Assembly: GCA_037439425.1 (NCBI GenBank)
Contig: JBBIWA010000010.1
Span: 50,805-114,804 of the forward strand
Reading direction: 5' to 3'
DNA from: JBBIWA01 sp037439425
Lineage (GTDB): Bacteria > Acidobacteriota > Blastocatellia > RBC074
DNA length: 64,000 nucleotides
In this document: piece by piece, positions 42,389 to 52,696 of the stretch
Layout: each line of letters opens with the position of its first letter
Numbering within the stretch: position 1 is the stretch's first letter
The notes under the pieces: model-generated
What the model was told of the DNA's origin: nothing
What the model saw: only the letters and a program-made list of their open reading frames with translations
Databases searched by the model: none
Position numbers and translations under genes: made by a program

Positions 42389-43033
42389 ATGAGACGTCAG
42401 GCATTGCTTTTAGCTTCAGCTCTGTTGATCTTCCTCTGGCCTGCCGCCACGCCAGCTTCGAGCGGCCAGTGGCGCAGGCTGTTTGATGGTAGAACAATGA
42501 ATGGATGGCGACTGATGGCGGTGCACGGTGGGCGCGGCGGCGTGTGGACAGTTGAAAGTGGTGCGCTCGTGGCAGATCAGGATAAGGATCACACTGGCGG
42601 GCTACTTGGCACGGAAGAGAAATTCTCGGACTTCGAGATCGAGCTGGAATTTCAAGCCGACTTCCCAGTTGATTCGGGCCTGTTTTTGCGCACGCGCGAG
42701 GATGGGATGGGTTATCAGATCACGATTGATTATCGCGAAGGCGGCTTTGTCGGCAGCCTTTACGCTCCGGCGGAAGGCGGATTCATTCAGCAGAATAAGA
42801 ACTGGGAGAAAGTTTTTCGCAAAGGCAGATGGAACAGGCTGCGTGCCCGCATCGAAGGCCAGCCGGCGCACGTTCAGGCGTGGCTCAATGGGGTGAAGAT
42901 GGTTGATTTCAAAGACCACCGTGAACGCTATCCGCGCGAAGGCTACATTGGATTGCAAGTGCATGGCGGCAAAGGCGCGTGGGGTGATAACAGCAAAGCC
43001 CGCTTCCGCAACATCCGGATTATAGTGCTGTAG
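42389..43033 (+). CDS. Secreted DUF1080 (3-keto-disaccharide hydrolase-like) protein
   Basis: The 214-residue protein has a signal peptide (LLLASALLIFLWPAATPASS, cleaved near residue 25). A concanavalin-like beta-sandwich of the DUF1080 family follows: WRRLFDGRTMNGWRL near 29, FSDFEIELEFQADFPVDSGLFLR near 78 and GYIGLQVHGGKGAW near 190, with KARFRNIRI at the end. Family members bind or hydrolyse sugars, including 3-keto-glycosides, in the periplasm. Start at 42389 has GGAGAC just upstream; the frame upstream of it lacks coding signs. Confidence 0.9.
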   Translation: MRRQALLLASALLIFLWPAATPASSGQWRRLFDGRTMNGWRLMAVHGGRGGVWTVESGALVADQDKDHTGGLLGTEEKFSDFEIELEFQADFPVDSGLFLRTREDGMGYQITIDYREGGFVGSLYAPAEGGFIQQNKNWEKVFRKGRWNRLRARIEGQPAHVQAWLNGVKMVDFKDHRERYPREGYIGLQVHGGKGAWGDNSKARFRNIRIIVL

Positions 43034-43160
43034 TCGCTCAGCCTGACTTGCCACTCGTCATCTTTAAAAATCCTCTCTCAGCTGGTTGGCAAGGTGGACT
43101 CAGCAAGGTAAACTTCAAGCGTGAAAGCGGCCGGCGACCTGATTGAAAGGAGCGCAAACG

Positions 43161-44063
43161 ATGGTCACTAAAAACCTCTACGTCCAAGACACGGAAATGC
43201 CACTTCCGCCGAAAGAGGTGCTGCCAACGATGCATGACCTACCTGACGAAGAGGAGGGACAGCCTGGTATGCCGGATATCTTTCATGTCTGGCAAGCGCG
43301 CTTGCTGGATGAAACCTTCCGCCCACCCAACTACGAGCCAGAGGAAATCTTCACAGCCAGCGACCTGAACATTTACTACAACGTCCACGACTTCAGCCAG
43401 CACAAGCGTCCTGACTGGTTTGCTGTGGTGGGGCTGCCGAAGCTGGGCAAGAAGCCGGAGATGCGCCGGAGCTATGTGATGTGGCAGGAAGGCCTGGCTC
43501 CGCTGATCGTGGTGGAATTGCTTTCGCCTAGCACCGAGAAGGAGGATCTCGGCCAGACACCGCGTGGAGCTAATGAACCGCCGACCAAGTGGGAGGTCTA
43601 CGAACACTGGTTGCGTGTGCCCTATTACGTGATCTTCAGCCGTTACACTGATGAGTTGCGCATCTTTAAGTTGTCAGGGCCCTATTACCAGGAGGTCCAA
43701 GATCATCAGGGGCGACTCTGGGTTGAGGGAGCCGAGCTGGGGCTGGGGCTGTGGCAGGGCCGCTACCTGGGCGAAGACCGGCTTTGGCTGCGGTGGTATG
43801 ACCGTGAGGGCAATTGGATCCCGACACCAGCGGAACAGGCTGAGCAGCAACGTCGCCTCGCCGAGGCAGAGCGGCAACGCGCCGAGGCAGAGCGGCAACG
43901 CGCCGAGGCAGAGCGGCAACGCGCCGAGTCAGAGCGACAACGCGCCGAGGCAGAGCGGCAACGCGCCGAGGCAGAGTGCAAAGAGAAAGAAGCGGCCTGG
44001 CAGAGAGCGCAACAATTAGAAGCCAAACTGCGCGAGCTGGGAATTGATCCCGACCGGATGTAG
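43161..44063 (+). CDS. Uma2 family endonuclease-like protein with heptad-repeat tail
   Basis: This 300-residue protein has a PD-(D/E)XK-type fold of the Uma2 (DUF820) family at about 25-205. MPDIFHVWQARLLDETF, YNVHDFSQHKRPDWFAVV and IVVELLSPSTEKEDLG (the putative active-site Glu) are seen, followed by KWEVYEHWLRVPYYVIFSRYTDELRIF. From residue 220 a run of near-identical heptads AEAERQR (five to six copies) is encoded by 21-nt units at 43860-43985. A long coiled coil is predicted, ending KLRELGIDPD. Start: ATG at 43161 with AAAGGAG 8 nt upstream. The nuclease activity is not proven. Confidence 0.88.
   Translation: MVTKNLYVQDTEMPLPPKEVLPTMHDLPDEEEGQPGMPDIFHVWQARLLDETFRPPNYEPEEIFTASDLNIYYNVHDFSQHKRPDWFAVVGLPKLGKKPEMRRSYVMWQEGLAPLIVVELLSPSTEKEDLGQTPRGANEPPTKWEVYEHWLRVPYYVIFSRYTDELRIFKLSGPYYQEVQDHQGRLWVEGAELGLGLWQGRYLGEDRLWLRWYDREGNWIPTPAEQAEQQRRLAEAERQRAEAERQRAEAERQRAESERQRAEAERQRAEAECKEKEAAWQRAQQLEAKLRELGIDPDRM
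43860..43985 (+). repeat. 21-nt tandem repeat encoding coiled-coil heptads
   Basis: Six units of about 21 nt (GCCGAGGCAGAGCGGCAACG type) run from 43860 to 43985; the fourth and last units deviate. They lengthen the coiled-coil tail of the Uma2-like protein and could vary in number. Confidence 0.88.
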
Positions 44064-44068
44064 CTAAA

Positions 44069-44959
44069 ATGAAACAGCATTGGCCAATCAAGACCTTCGT
44101 TCATACTCACAACGCTTTTCTTCTCTGGCTTGCGCTTGCGACGGCGGCATTCCTGCTTCCGGCGACGGCGGCAGAGCGCGGTCAATCCTCTGCACCGTCG
44201 AGCAAGCCTCTCGTCATTGCGCACCGCGGCGGCGCCCGGGAATCAACCGAAAACACGATCCTGGCTTTTCAGCGTGCTGTGAAGATCGGCTCGGACGGCA
44301 TCGAGACCGATCTTCGTTTGACGCGCGACGGGATGGTAGTGATCTACCACGATGAAAAGTTCGGTCGCGTCGAAGGGCTGCCTAAAGAGAAGCAGACGCG
44401 GTTGATTTCAGAGATGACCTATGCCGAGCTGAGTGCGCAGCCGCTCGCGCCCGTTGGTGAAGACACGGGTGGACGCCGTGTGCCGACGCTCAAAGAGTTA
44501 CTCAGCAGCGTCAATTCCGGGCTGCTCAACATTGAGATCAAACGCGGAGCGCGCTTTGATGAGCTGGTCAATAAGACCATCGAGATCCTCAAAGGCTTTC
44601 CTGAGTTGGAGCGCGTAGTGCTTGAGCCGCCCGATTTAAAAACGGCGCAGAGACTGCGCGCCGCGCTTGGGGCGCAACTCAAGCTGCATCTCAATCCCGG
44701 CTATGATGAATCGCGCCCCTACCTGGACTCGCTCAAGCGGGTGCTCGCCTTCAAGCCGCACTCGATCTCAGTTTCTTACAAGAAGCTCTCCTGGGAGATC
44801 GTTGATCTGGCGCACAAGGCGGGTGTCGAAGTGTGGGTCTGGACAGTTGATGATCCCGAACTCGCTCAGGCAATGGCACTACTGGGCGTGGATGCGATCA
44901 AGACCGACAGGCCGGCGATGCTGCTTGAGCTGTTTAAGCGCAGTAGCAAACGACCATAG
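44069..44959 (+). CDS. Glycerophosphodiester phosphodiesterase
   Basis: The 296-residue protein has a signal/anchor segment (about 13-35) and a GDPD TIM barrel. Catalytic residues are visible: IAHRGG near residue 49, ESTENTILAF (Glu) near 57 and IETDLRLTRDG (Glu/Asp) near 77. VIYHDE (His) lies near 92, with the KTDRPAML segment at the C terminus. It hydrolyses deacylated phospholipids to glycerol-3-phosphate and an alcohol, probably in the periplasm. It starts 5 nt after the Uma2-like gene stop. Confidence 0.92.
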   Translation: MKQHWPIKTFVHTHNAFLLWLALATAAFLLPATAAERGQSSAPSSKPLVIAHRGGARESTENTILAFQRAVKIGSDGIETDLRLTRDGMVVIYHDEKFGRVEGLPKEKQTRLISEMTYAELSAQPLAPVGEDTGGRRVPTLKELLSSVNSGLLNIEIKRGARFDELVNKTIEILKGFPELERVVLEPPDLKTAQRLRAALGAQLKLHLNPGYDESRPYLDSLKRVLAFKPHSISVSYKKLSWEIVDLAHKAGVEVWVWTVDDPELAQAMALLGVDAIKTDRPAMLLELFKRSSKRP

Positions 44960-45033
44960 CATCGAGACTGGCCATAGAGCGTGCGGCGCTGCGAAAGCGC
45001 GCTGGGAGCGCCGGTGGAAGGAGCCTTGTAGTC

Positions 45034-45804
45034 ATGAAAGCCGTCTCTGCACTCTTGTTATTGATTGGCTTGCCGCTGTTGGCCTGGCCCTCGCAGGTGA
45101 CACGGCAGCCGCGCCTGCCAGGTTATCTCTCGTCTCCGCATTCGGGCGGGGCATCTGAATTCACCTTCGCGCGATTGATCTACCATTCGGAATGGCGCAG
45201 GACATGGGCCGTGGATTGGCCAAAGGCCGATGAGCAGTTCATCTACGGATTGCGCGGCTGGGCGCGGAGCCTGCTGGCGATCTCCGATGATCCGGCCGCA
45301 GTCTCTTTGTTCGATCCTCAACTCTTCAAATATCCCTTCATCTACGCAGTTGAGCCTGGCTTTATGGGGCTGTCGCAGGGAGAGGCTGAAAGATTGCGCG
45401 AGTACTTATTGCGGGGCGGGCTTCTCATGCTTGATGACTTCTGGGGAGAATGGGAGTGGCAGAATGTGCAAGAGCAGATGCGGAAGGTCTTCCCCGAATA
45501 CCGCATTCAGGAGCTTCCACTCACTCATCCGATCTTTCATTGCTATTTCGATATCAATGAGGTGACCCAGGTTCCCGGCATCGGCTCCTGGTTCTATCGC
45601 GGCGTGACGCACGAAAAGGGTGGGTACGTGCCGCACTACATGGGGATTATAGATGAAACAGGCCGGTTGCTGGTCTTTATTGCCCGCAACACGGATAATG
45701 GTGATGCCTGGGAATGGATTGATCATCCTGATTATCCCTTGAAGTATGGGCTGGCAGCTTATCGGCTGGGGATGAACGTAATCGTCTACGCGATGACTCA
45801 TTGA
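45034..45804 (+). CDS. Secreted DUF4159 protein
   Basis: This 256-residue protein has a short signal peptide (LLLIGLPLLAWPS) and a DUF4159 domain: EFTFARLIYHSEWRRTW near 46, AVDWPKADEQFIYGLRG, LRGGLLMLDDFWGEWEW near 128 and the C-terminal LAAYRLGMNVIVYAMTH. The family has a Rossmann-like/glutamine-amidotransferase-related fold of unknown activity and is common in Acidobacteriota. Start: AAGGAGCC 9 nt upstream. It lies 74 nt after the GDPD gene. Confidence 0.9.
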   Translation: MKAVSALLLLIGLPLLAWPSQVTRQPRLPGYLSSPHSGGASEFTFARLIYHSEWRRTWAVDWPKADEQFIYGLRGWARSLLAISDDPAAVSLFDPQLFKYPFIYAVEPGFMGLSQGEAERLREYLLRGGLLMLDDFWGEWEWQNVQEQMRKVFPEYRIQELPLTHPIFHCYFDINEVTQVPGIGSWFYRGVTHEKGGYVPHYMGIIDETGRLLVFIARNTDNGDAWEWIDHPDYPLKYGLAAYRLGMNVIVYAMTH

Positions 45805-46231
45805 TGACCTAGGCCCCGCAATTTTAGTCTCTTCTCGACATTGCTTTCTTCAGCTTGCCTCTGAGTTACCTGAGCAGTAATCCATCCCCAACGTATTTCT
45901 ACCGGCCTAAGCACTGGCACCATCTGGGGCATCTGCTGGGACAGCGGTGATACATTCTGTTTCACTCCCGCCCCTTGTAACGGTGGCTGAGGCTGAGTTG
46001 GCGGATGCCAGAATGTTTTTAAAGCTTTGCCAGTTCAAGGGATGGTGGGCTTGCCTGATCAACGCGCAGATGGGGAGCGCTACTTGCAGTGTTCATTTTG
46101 TTACCTCTATTACGCAGGCTGCATTTCTAAACTCATACCAGACAAGCAGTCTGATGTCGGGCAAATTGTTAGTTTGCCAAGCGGCTCCGTAGCATTGCAC
46201 AAGAGGGAGGCCCACTGAGAATTGGCCTGAC

Positions 46232-46364
46232 GTTTTCCCAGGAGTCTTTCAGGGCGTTACGGACGACGCGGGAAAGACGATGAAAACCTGGGTACGCACG
46301 CTTCTAGCGTGCAAGCTTTTCACTCTTAACCAGGCGAGCACGCAAGAACGCGTGCCTGCCCAGG
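46232..46364 (+). repeat. Dispersed hairpin repeat, unit R11 with module
   Basis: The module (GTTTTCCCAGGAGTCTTTC, GTTACGGACGACG, GAAAGACGATGAAAA) is followed by CCTGGGTACGCACGC, the hairpin GCACGCTTCTAGCGTGC and CGTGCCTGCCCAGG. Confidence 0.82.
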
Positions 46365-46370
46365 ATTCGC

Positions 46371-46458
46371 CCTGGGAGCGCACGTTTGCGAGCGTGCTGC
46401 TTTCTAACAATAGCTCGCTCGTCGAAGCCAAGCACGCAAGGATGCGTGCCTGCCCAGG
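46371..46458 (+). repeat. Dispersed hairpin repeat, unit R12
   Basis: CCTGGGAGCGCACGT...CGTGCCTGCCCAGG with the second spacer type (CTTTCTAACAATAGCTCGCT then CGTCGAAGC). It ends 18 nt before the start codon of the CxxCH-containing protein, and TTTTCTGAGGAAAG provides the ribosome-binding site. Confidence 0.82.
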
Positions 46459-46475
46459 ATTTTCTGAGGAAAGAG

Positions 46476-47783
46476 ATGAAAAGCCAGACCAGATCATTCA
46501 GACTTTTCATTCTTGCCATCGGCAGTTTGTTGATCGTTATGCATTACTTCTCGACGCGCCGGATCAACGCCTTTAGCGGTGGGCCACCAGCTTCGCACAC
46601 AGGCGCTCCCAATGAGGAGACCTGCGTGGTCTGTCATAGTAGCTTCGCTCTCAATAGTGGTCCCGGGAGGTTGACCCTGTCGGGATTGCCAGTTGGTTAT
46701 TTGCCCAACCAGGAAATAACCGTGACTGTCACTCTCACGCAGGCTGACCGCGTACGCTATGGATTCCAGGCAACTGCGCTGGATGAGAGCGGCAGACAGG
46801 TGGGCAGCTTCATTGTCACTGACAGTGTGCGTACCCAAACCAGCTCTGGAACTGTCAGGGGCAACGCTCGCAGCTACATCAATCATACCTCTGACGGCAC
46901 TTTTCCTTCCGGCCCCAATCAAGGGAGTTGGAGCTTCAAATGGAGAGCCCCAGCAAACAGCGCTGGCAAGGTAACTTTCTACGTGGCTGGTAACGCGGCC
47001 AATGGCAATGGCAACACTTCGGGAGACTACATCTACACCACTCTGGCTTCCATCTTTCCCGCGGTGACCAGTGTCTCCGCTGCGAGCTTTGCCAGTGAAG
47101 CCGCACTGGCTAGCGAGGCGATTGCGGCAGCCTTTGGCACGGTGCTGGCTGCTGCTACTGCCGGGGCCGACACGCTGCCACTTCCCACGGACCTGGTCGG
47201 GACTCAGGTCTTGGTCAAAGACAGCGCTGGGACTGAGCGCCACGCACCTCTCTTCTTCGTCTCGCCGATGCAGGTCAACTATCTGATCCCGTCAGGTACG
47301 GCTAACGGGCCTGCGACGGTGACGATCAGGAGCGGAGATGGCTCAATCTCAATGGGGACAGTCTTAATCGAGCGCGTCGCACCCGGTGTGTTTTCAGCCA
47401 ACGCTAATGGTCAGGGCGTAGCTGCCGCTGTGATACTGCGCGTCAGGGCTGACGGCTCACAGCAGTATGAATCAGTCGCACAGTTTGATCCAGCCCAAGA
47501 CCGGTTTGTCTCGGTCCCGATCGATCTTGGGCCGGAAACCGATCAGGTCTTCCTGGTGCTGTTTGGCACGGGCATACGCTTTTTCAGCTCTCTGGCAGCA
47601 ATCACGGCGAAGATAGGCGGCCTGGATATGCAGGTGGTGGGCGCAGCAGCGCAGCCTGATTTTGTGGGCCTGGATCAAGTCAATGTCCGTCTGGGGCGCG
47701 ATCTGGCCGGGCGTGGCGAGGTAGATGTGAGCCTGACTGTGGATGGCAAGACGGCTAATACCGTCAGGATCAACATTCGATGA
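46476..47783 (+). CDS. Choice-of-anchor-V protein with Solibacter-type C-terminal domain
   Basis: This 435-residue secreted protein has a signal (LFILAIGSLLIVMHYF). A Choice_anch_V/reeler-like domain follows: GPPASHTGAPNEETCVVCHSSF near 33, with a CxxCH motif, and LTLSGLPVGYLPNQEI. From about residue 200 comes the C-terminal domain typical of Solibacter/Acidobacteria surface proteins (SPMQVNYLIPSGTANGPATV near 265, VSLTVDGKTANTVRI at the end). The start at 46476 is preferred over the ATG at 46386, whose extra 30 residues come from repeat R12. The role is probably surface attachment or substrate recognition; unproven. Confidence 0.85.
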   Translation: MKSQTRSFRLFILAIGSLLIVMHYFSTRRINAFSGGPPASHTGAPNEETCVVCHSSFALNSGPGRLTLSGLPVGYLPNQEITVTVTLTQADRVRYGFQATALDESGRQVGSFIVTDSVRTQTSSGTVRGNARSYINHTSDGTFPSGPNQGSWSFKWRAPANSAGKVTFYVAGNAANGNGNTSGDYIYTTLASIFPAVTSVSAASFASEAALASEAIAAAFGTVLAAATAGADTLPLPTDLVGTQVLVKDSAGTERHAPLFFVSPMQVNYLIPSGTANGPATVTIRSGDGSISMGTVLIERVAPGVFSANANGQGVAAAVILRVRADGSQQYESVAQFDPAQDRFVSVPIDLGPETDQVFLVLFGTGIRFFSSLAAITAKIGGLDMQVVGAAAQPDFVGLDQVNVRLGRDLAGRGEVDVSLTVDGKTANTVRINIR

Positions 47784-47788
47784 GTGGG

Positions 47789-48973
47789 TTAGATAACCCC
47801 CTCTTTTCGGAACAGAGCTATCTCTTCCTCATTGAAACCCAACTCTCGCAGCACCTCATCAGTGTGTTCGCCAAGCTCTGGAGCGCGATGACGCACTGCT
47901 CCCGGAGTTTTAGAAAGCCTGACTGGAGTCTCAGCCACGGGCACCGCTTTGGGAGTGCCGGGAAAGTCGACGTATTTTAATAACCCAAGTGCTTTCACTT
48001 GCGGATCAGCCAGCACCTCTTCCAGATTATAAATCGGGCCGCAGGGAATGCGCGCGGTTTCCAACTGCCTGACTGCTTCAGCCGTGGTGCGCTTGGCGGC
48101 CCAGGCTGACATGACTTCGTTGATCAGCTCGTGGTTGTTAGCGCGCGTAAGGTCATCGGCGCAGCGCGGATCAGCGATCAAATCCTCGCGACCCATCAGG
48201 CGCGCCCAGCGTTTGAACATTGGCTGGCCGTTGACCAGCACGATGATCCAGCCATCTGAGGTTTGATAGGTGTCGGCAGGCGCAGCGTAGAATCCCGTAT
48301 TGCCTTGTTGCTGGCGATTGGCCTTGAGGACATATTGCTCGGCCAGGAGCGATTGCATAAATGTCACGCCGGTCGCCAACAGGGAAGCGTCAACCACCTG
48401 TCCGCGCCCGGTCTTTTGCTTCTCGTATAGGGCCACCATCGCCCCGAAGGCCGCATGCAGCGCTGTGCCGAAGTCTTCAAAGTTGACAATGCTGCGCACA
48501 GGCGTTCCGGGAAAACCCGTCAAACTCATCGCGCCTGACATGGCCTGGACGACCGGATCAAAGCCCACTCGATGGGCATACGGGCCATCAGGGCCGAAGG
48601 TCGAAATGCGCACCAGGATGATCTCTTCTTTGATCGCTTTGAGTGACTGGTAATCCAGCTCCAGCTTGCGCAAGACATCGATCGGCAAATTAGCAATCAC
48701 CACATCAGCGCTGGCGATTAAGCGTCGTTTGATCTCGCGGCTGTTAGGATGCGCTGGGTCGAGCGTGATCCCTTTTTTGTTGCGGTTCAAGCCGATAAAC
48801 ATCCCGCCTGCGCCGCTTCCCGAAAGCGGCCCGAGGTAGCGATCTTCGCTCCCCTCTCGGCGCTCGACGCGAATGACTTCAGCACCCATATCGGCCAGCA
48901 AGGCAGCGCAGTAGGGAGCAGCAATGTAACGACCGAAATCAATTACTCGAATACCCGCCAGGGGAGCCCTCAT
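47789..48973 (-). CDS. CaiB/BaiF family CoA transferase
   Basis: The 394-residue class III CoA transferase moves CoA between carboxylic acids. N-terminal GIRVIDFGRYIAAPYC, GAEVIRVE, LNRNKKGITLD near 74 and the catalytic aspartate in HRVGFDPVVQAMSG near 165 are all family landmarks, with a C-terminal GEHTDEVLRELGF. The start at 48973 (ATG with AGGAG 9 nt upstream) matches family N termini better than the ATG at 48997. No substrate-specific partner is adjacent. Confidence 0.93.
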   Translation of the reverse strand: MRAPLAGIRVIDFGRYIAAPYCAALLADMGAEVIRVERREGSEDRYLGPLSGSGAGGMFIGLNRNKKGITLDPAHPNSREIKRRLIASADVVIANLPIDVLRKLELDYQSLKAIKEEIILVRISTFGPDGPYAHRVGFDPVVQAMSGAMSLTGFPGTPVRSIVNFEDFGTALHAAFGAMVALYEKQKTGRGQVVDASLLATGVTFMQSLLAEQYVLKANRQQQGNTGFYAAPADTYQTSDGWIIVLVNGQPMFKRWARLMGREDLIADPRCADDLTRANNHELINEVMSAWAAKRTTAEAVRQLETARIPCGPIYNLEEVLADPQVKALGLLKYVDFPGTPKAVPVAETPVRLSKTPGAVRHRAPELGEHTDEVLRELGFNEEEIALFRKEGVI

Positions 48974-49039
48974 CAATATCATCTCCTTTCCCAGCAATTA
49001 GACCGAAGAAGTAGTGCAGCACCATGGACAATTACTTGA

Positions 49040-49480
49040 TCAGGGCAGGTGTTCCATCTCGTCCGGGTCTTTATATCTTCCATTGGCCTTCTTGTTGATC
49101 TTCAGATGATTCAAGCTAATGAGATTGACTTCGACTCCGTCTATCATATCAACCACTCGTTCAGCATAAGACTCGTCAAAACTTACGCCTGAAATAGTGG
49201 TGGTAACTTCAATGCGCATAGGTGGCTGCCCCAGGCGGACTATGCTGTGATCCTGTAGGAAAAGATCAGGTGATAAATCAGGCAGGCCAAACCCAAACTC
49301 CTGCAGAACAGAGACCATCCGTTCGGCATTGTCGGGGTGCCGGGCAATCCAAATGTCAATAGTTGCCCTTGGGTAGCCAAGATAGCCGACGGCATATCCG
49401 CCAATCAGCAGGTACTCAACTCCATGGGCGTGGAGCAAGCTCAAGAATTCTTTGAAGTCTTTCGGTAGCCCTATCTCCAT
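49040..49480 (-). CDS. MNT-like nucleotidyltransferase
   Basis: The 146-residue protein resembles the nucleotidyltransferase (DUF6036/MNT-like) family. It has FLSLLHAHGVEYLLIGGYAVGYLGYPRATIDIWIARHPDN, split here around the GGYAVG core, with catalytic Asp in TIDIWI. Members are often toxins or toxin neutralisers in toxin-antitoxin pairs. It starts 65 nt inside the small upstream gene in a different frame. The last residues EMEHLP are typical. Confidence 0.8.
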   Translation of the reverse strand: MEIGLPKDFKEFLSLLHAHGVEYLLIGGYAVGYLGYPRATIDIWIARHPDNAERMVSVLQEFGFGLPDLSPDLFLQDHSIVRLGQPPMRIEVTTTISGVSFDESYAERVVDMIDGVEVNLISLNHLKINKKANGRYKDPDEMEHLP

Positions 49481-49631
49481 AATTTATCAGGCGCAGGATT
49501 TCAATCTGTTGCAAGCGCTCCTGAGGGGTTCGGGAGAGCCAGTAAACTTTTTTGTCGGACTCGTCGAACAAAGGGGCTGTTGAAAAGGCCGTCTTATCCA
49601 ACTTGAGAAGTGATAAAGCGTCAGTTGCCAT
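49416..49631 (-). CDS. Small protein upstream of nucleotidyltransferase
   Basis: This 71-residue protein has KKVYWLSRTPQERLQQIEIL then LRLINYGDRATERLQRIL; similar small proteins often precede DUF6036-type genes. It overlaps the nucleotidyltransferase by 65 nt in another frame. It could be the antitoxin of the pair. Function not proven. Confidence 0.65.
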   Translation of the reverse strand: MATDALSLLKLDKTAFSTAPLFDESDKKVYWLSRTPQERLQQIEILRLINYGDRATERLQRILELAPRPWS

Positions 49632-49652
49632 ATAGCGTGCACTCCTTGTCTA

Positions 49653-49658
49653 ATTATA
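49653..49658 (-). promoter_or_regulatory. Perfect -10 hexamer upstream of small gene
   Basis: TATAAT on the minus strand lies 21 nt upstream of the start codon of the small gene, within a direct repeat of TTATACTCG. No matching -35 was found, so this is only a candidate. Confidence 0.35.
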
Positions 49659-49728
49659 CTCGTTATACTCGATCGCCCTGATGACGATAGCGAGTGCCCA
49701 ACTTCTTGCGAGCTTGTGCGGCGGCGAT

Positions 49729-52254
<2,526 letters not shown>

Positions 52255-52322
52255 GAAAATTCCTCCGTAACTAAGGATGGGTTTTGCCTGAGATGAGTGA
52301 CAGGAATAGAAAGCAACGATTT

Positions 52323-52535
52323 TTACTTTGCTGGCGCTTCGCCTTTGATTCGTTCTACCAGCTCTTCGGCGTGCTCCATTGCTTCAAGCATCGCGAGCGT
52401 CTCAGGATTGACTGCTTCCATTAGCATCAACTCAGGGTAGTCGAGCACGCAGATGGTGCAGCCGGAACGGCAACAGAGTTGCAACAGATGCCGCGCTTTT
52501 ACGGGCTTGGTTAATTGATTCTGTCTTTGGTTCAT
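52323..52535 (-). CDS. Small Cys-rich protein, oxidoreductase-like motif
   Basis: This protein of 70 residues from ATG 52535 (longer starts at 52610 and 52631 are possible) has LCCRSGCTICVLDYPELM, resembling the N-terminal motif of the oxidoreductase-like family (Cys-Cys-x2-Gly-Cys-x2-Cys-Val). The C terminus is helical (NPETLAMLEAMEHAEELVERI). It may bind metal or an iron-sulphur cluster. It is directly upstream of the OPT transporter gene in the same direction; function unknown. Confidence 0.6.
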   Translation of the reverse strand: MNQRQNQLTKPVKARHLLQLCCRSGCTICVLDYPELMLMEAVNPETLAMLEAMEHAEELVERIKGEAPAK

Positions 52536-52664
52536 CTCTTCAGTTGCCACCTGGTCTTCCCTCTTCAGTCCGCCACTCCGATGGAGTTCAAGCAAGAGAT
52601 TTGCAGGCATAATCTTCACCGCCAAGCTCACGAGGCAGGCGAAGAAATTCCTCCTCGTTCTTCC

Positions 52665-52693
52665 GTGCTCTTTGTGTCCTTCGTGGTTTTCAC
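52665..52693. repeat. Short intergenic motif (CCTTCGTGG), copy 5
   Basis: cgtgctctttgtgtcc then ttcgtggttttcac, just downstream of the enoyl-CoA hydratase stop. It is the clearest copy of this minor family. Confidence 0.5.
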
Positions 52694-52696
52694 GAA

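Larger units (their letters stand above)
45805..46475. other. 671-nt gap with two repeat units
   Basis: No supported gene. Two small frames (81 and 63 codons, 45947-46218) lack family features and codon pattern, so I leave them out. The left part, 45805-46230, holds no visible element. The right part carries repeat units R11 (46232-46364) and R12 (46371-46458). Confidence 0.55.

Noticed and set aside
45947..46192. An 81-codon plus-strand frame in the 671-nt gap
   Set aside because: No family features, no ribosome-binding site and codon pattern unlike the adjacent genes.
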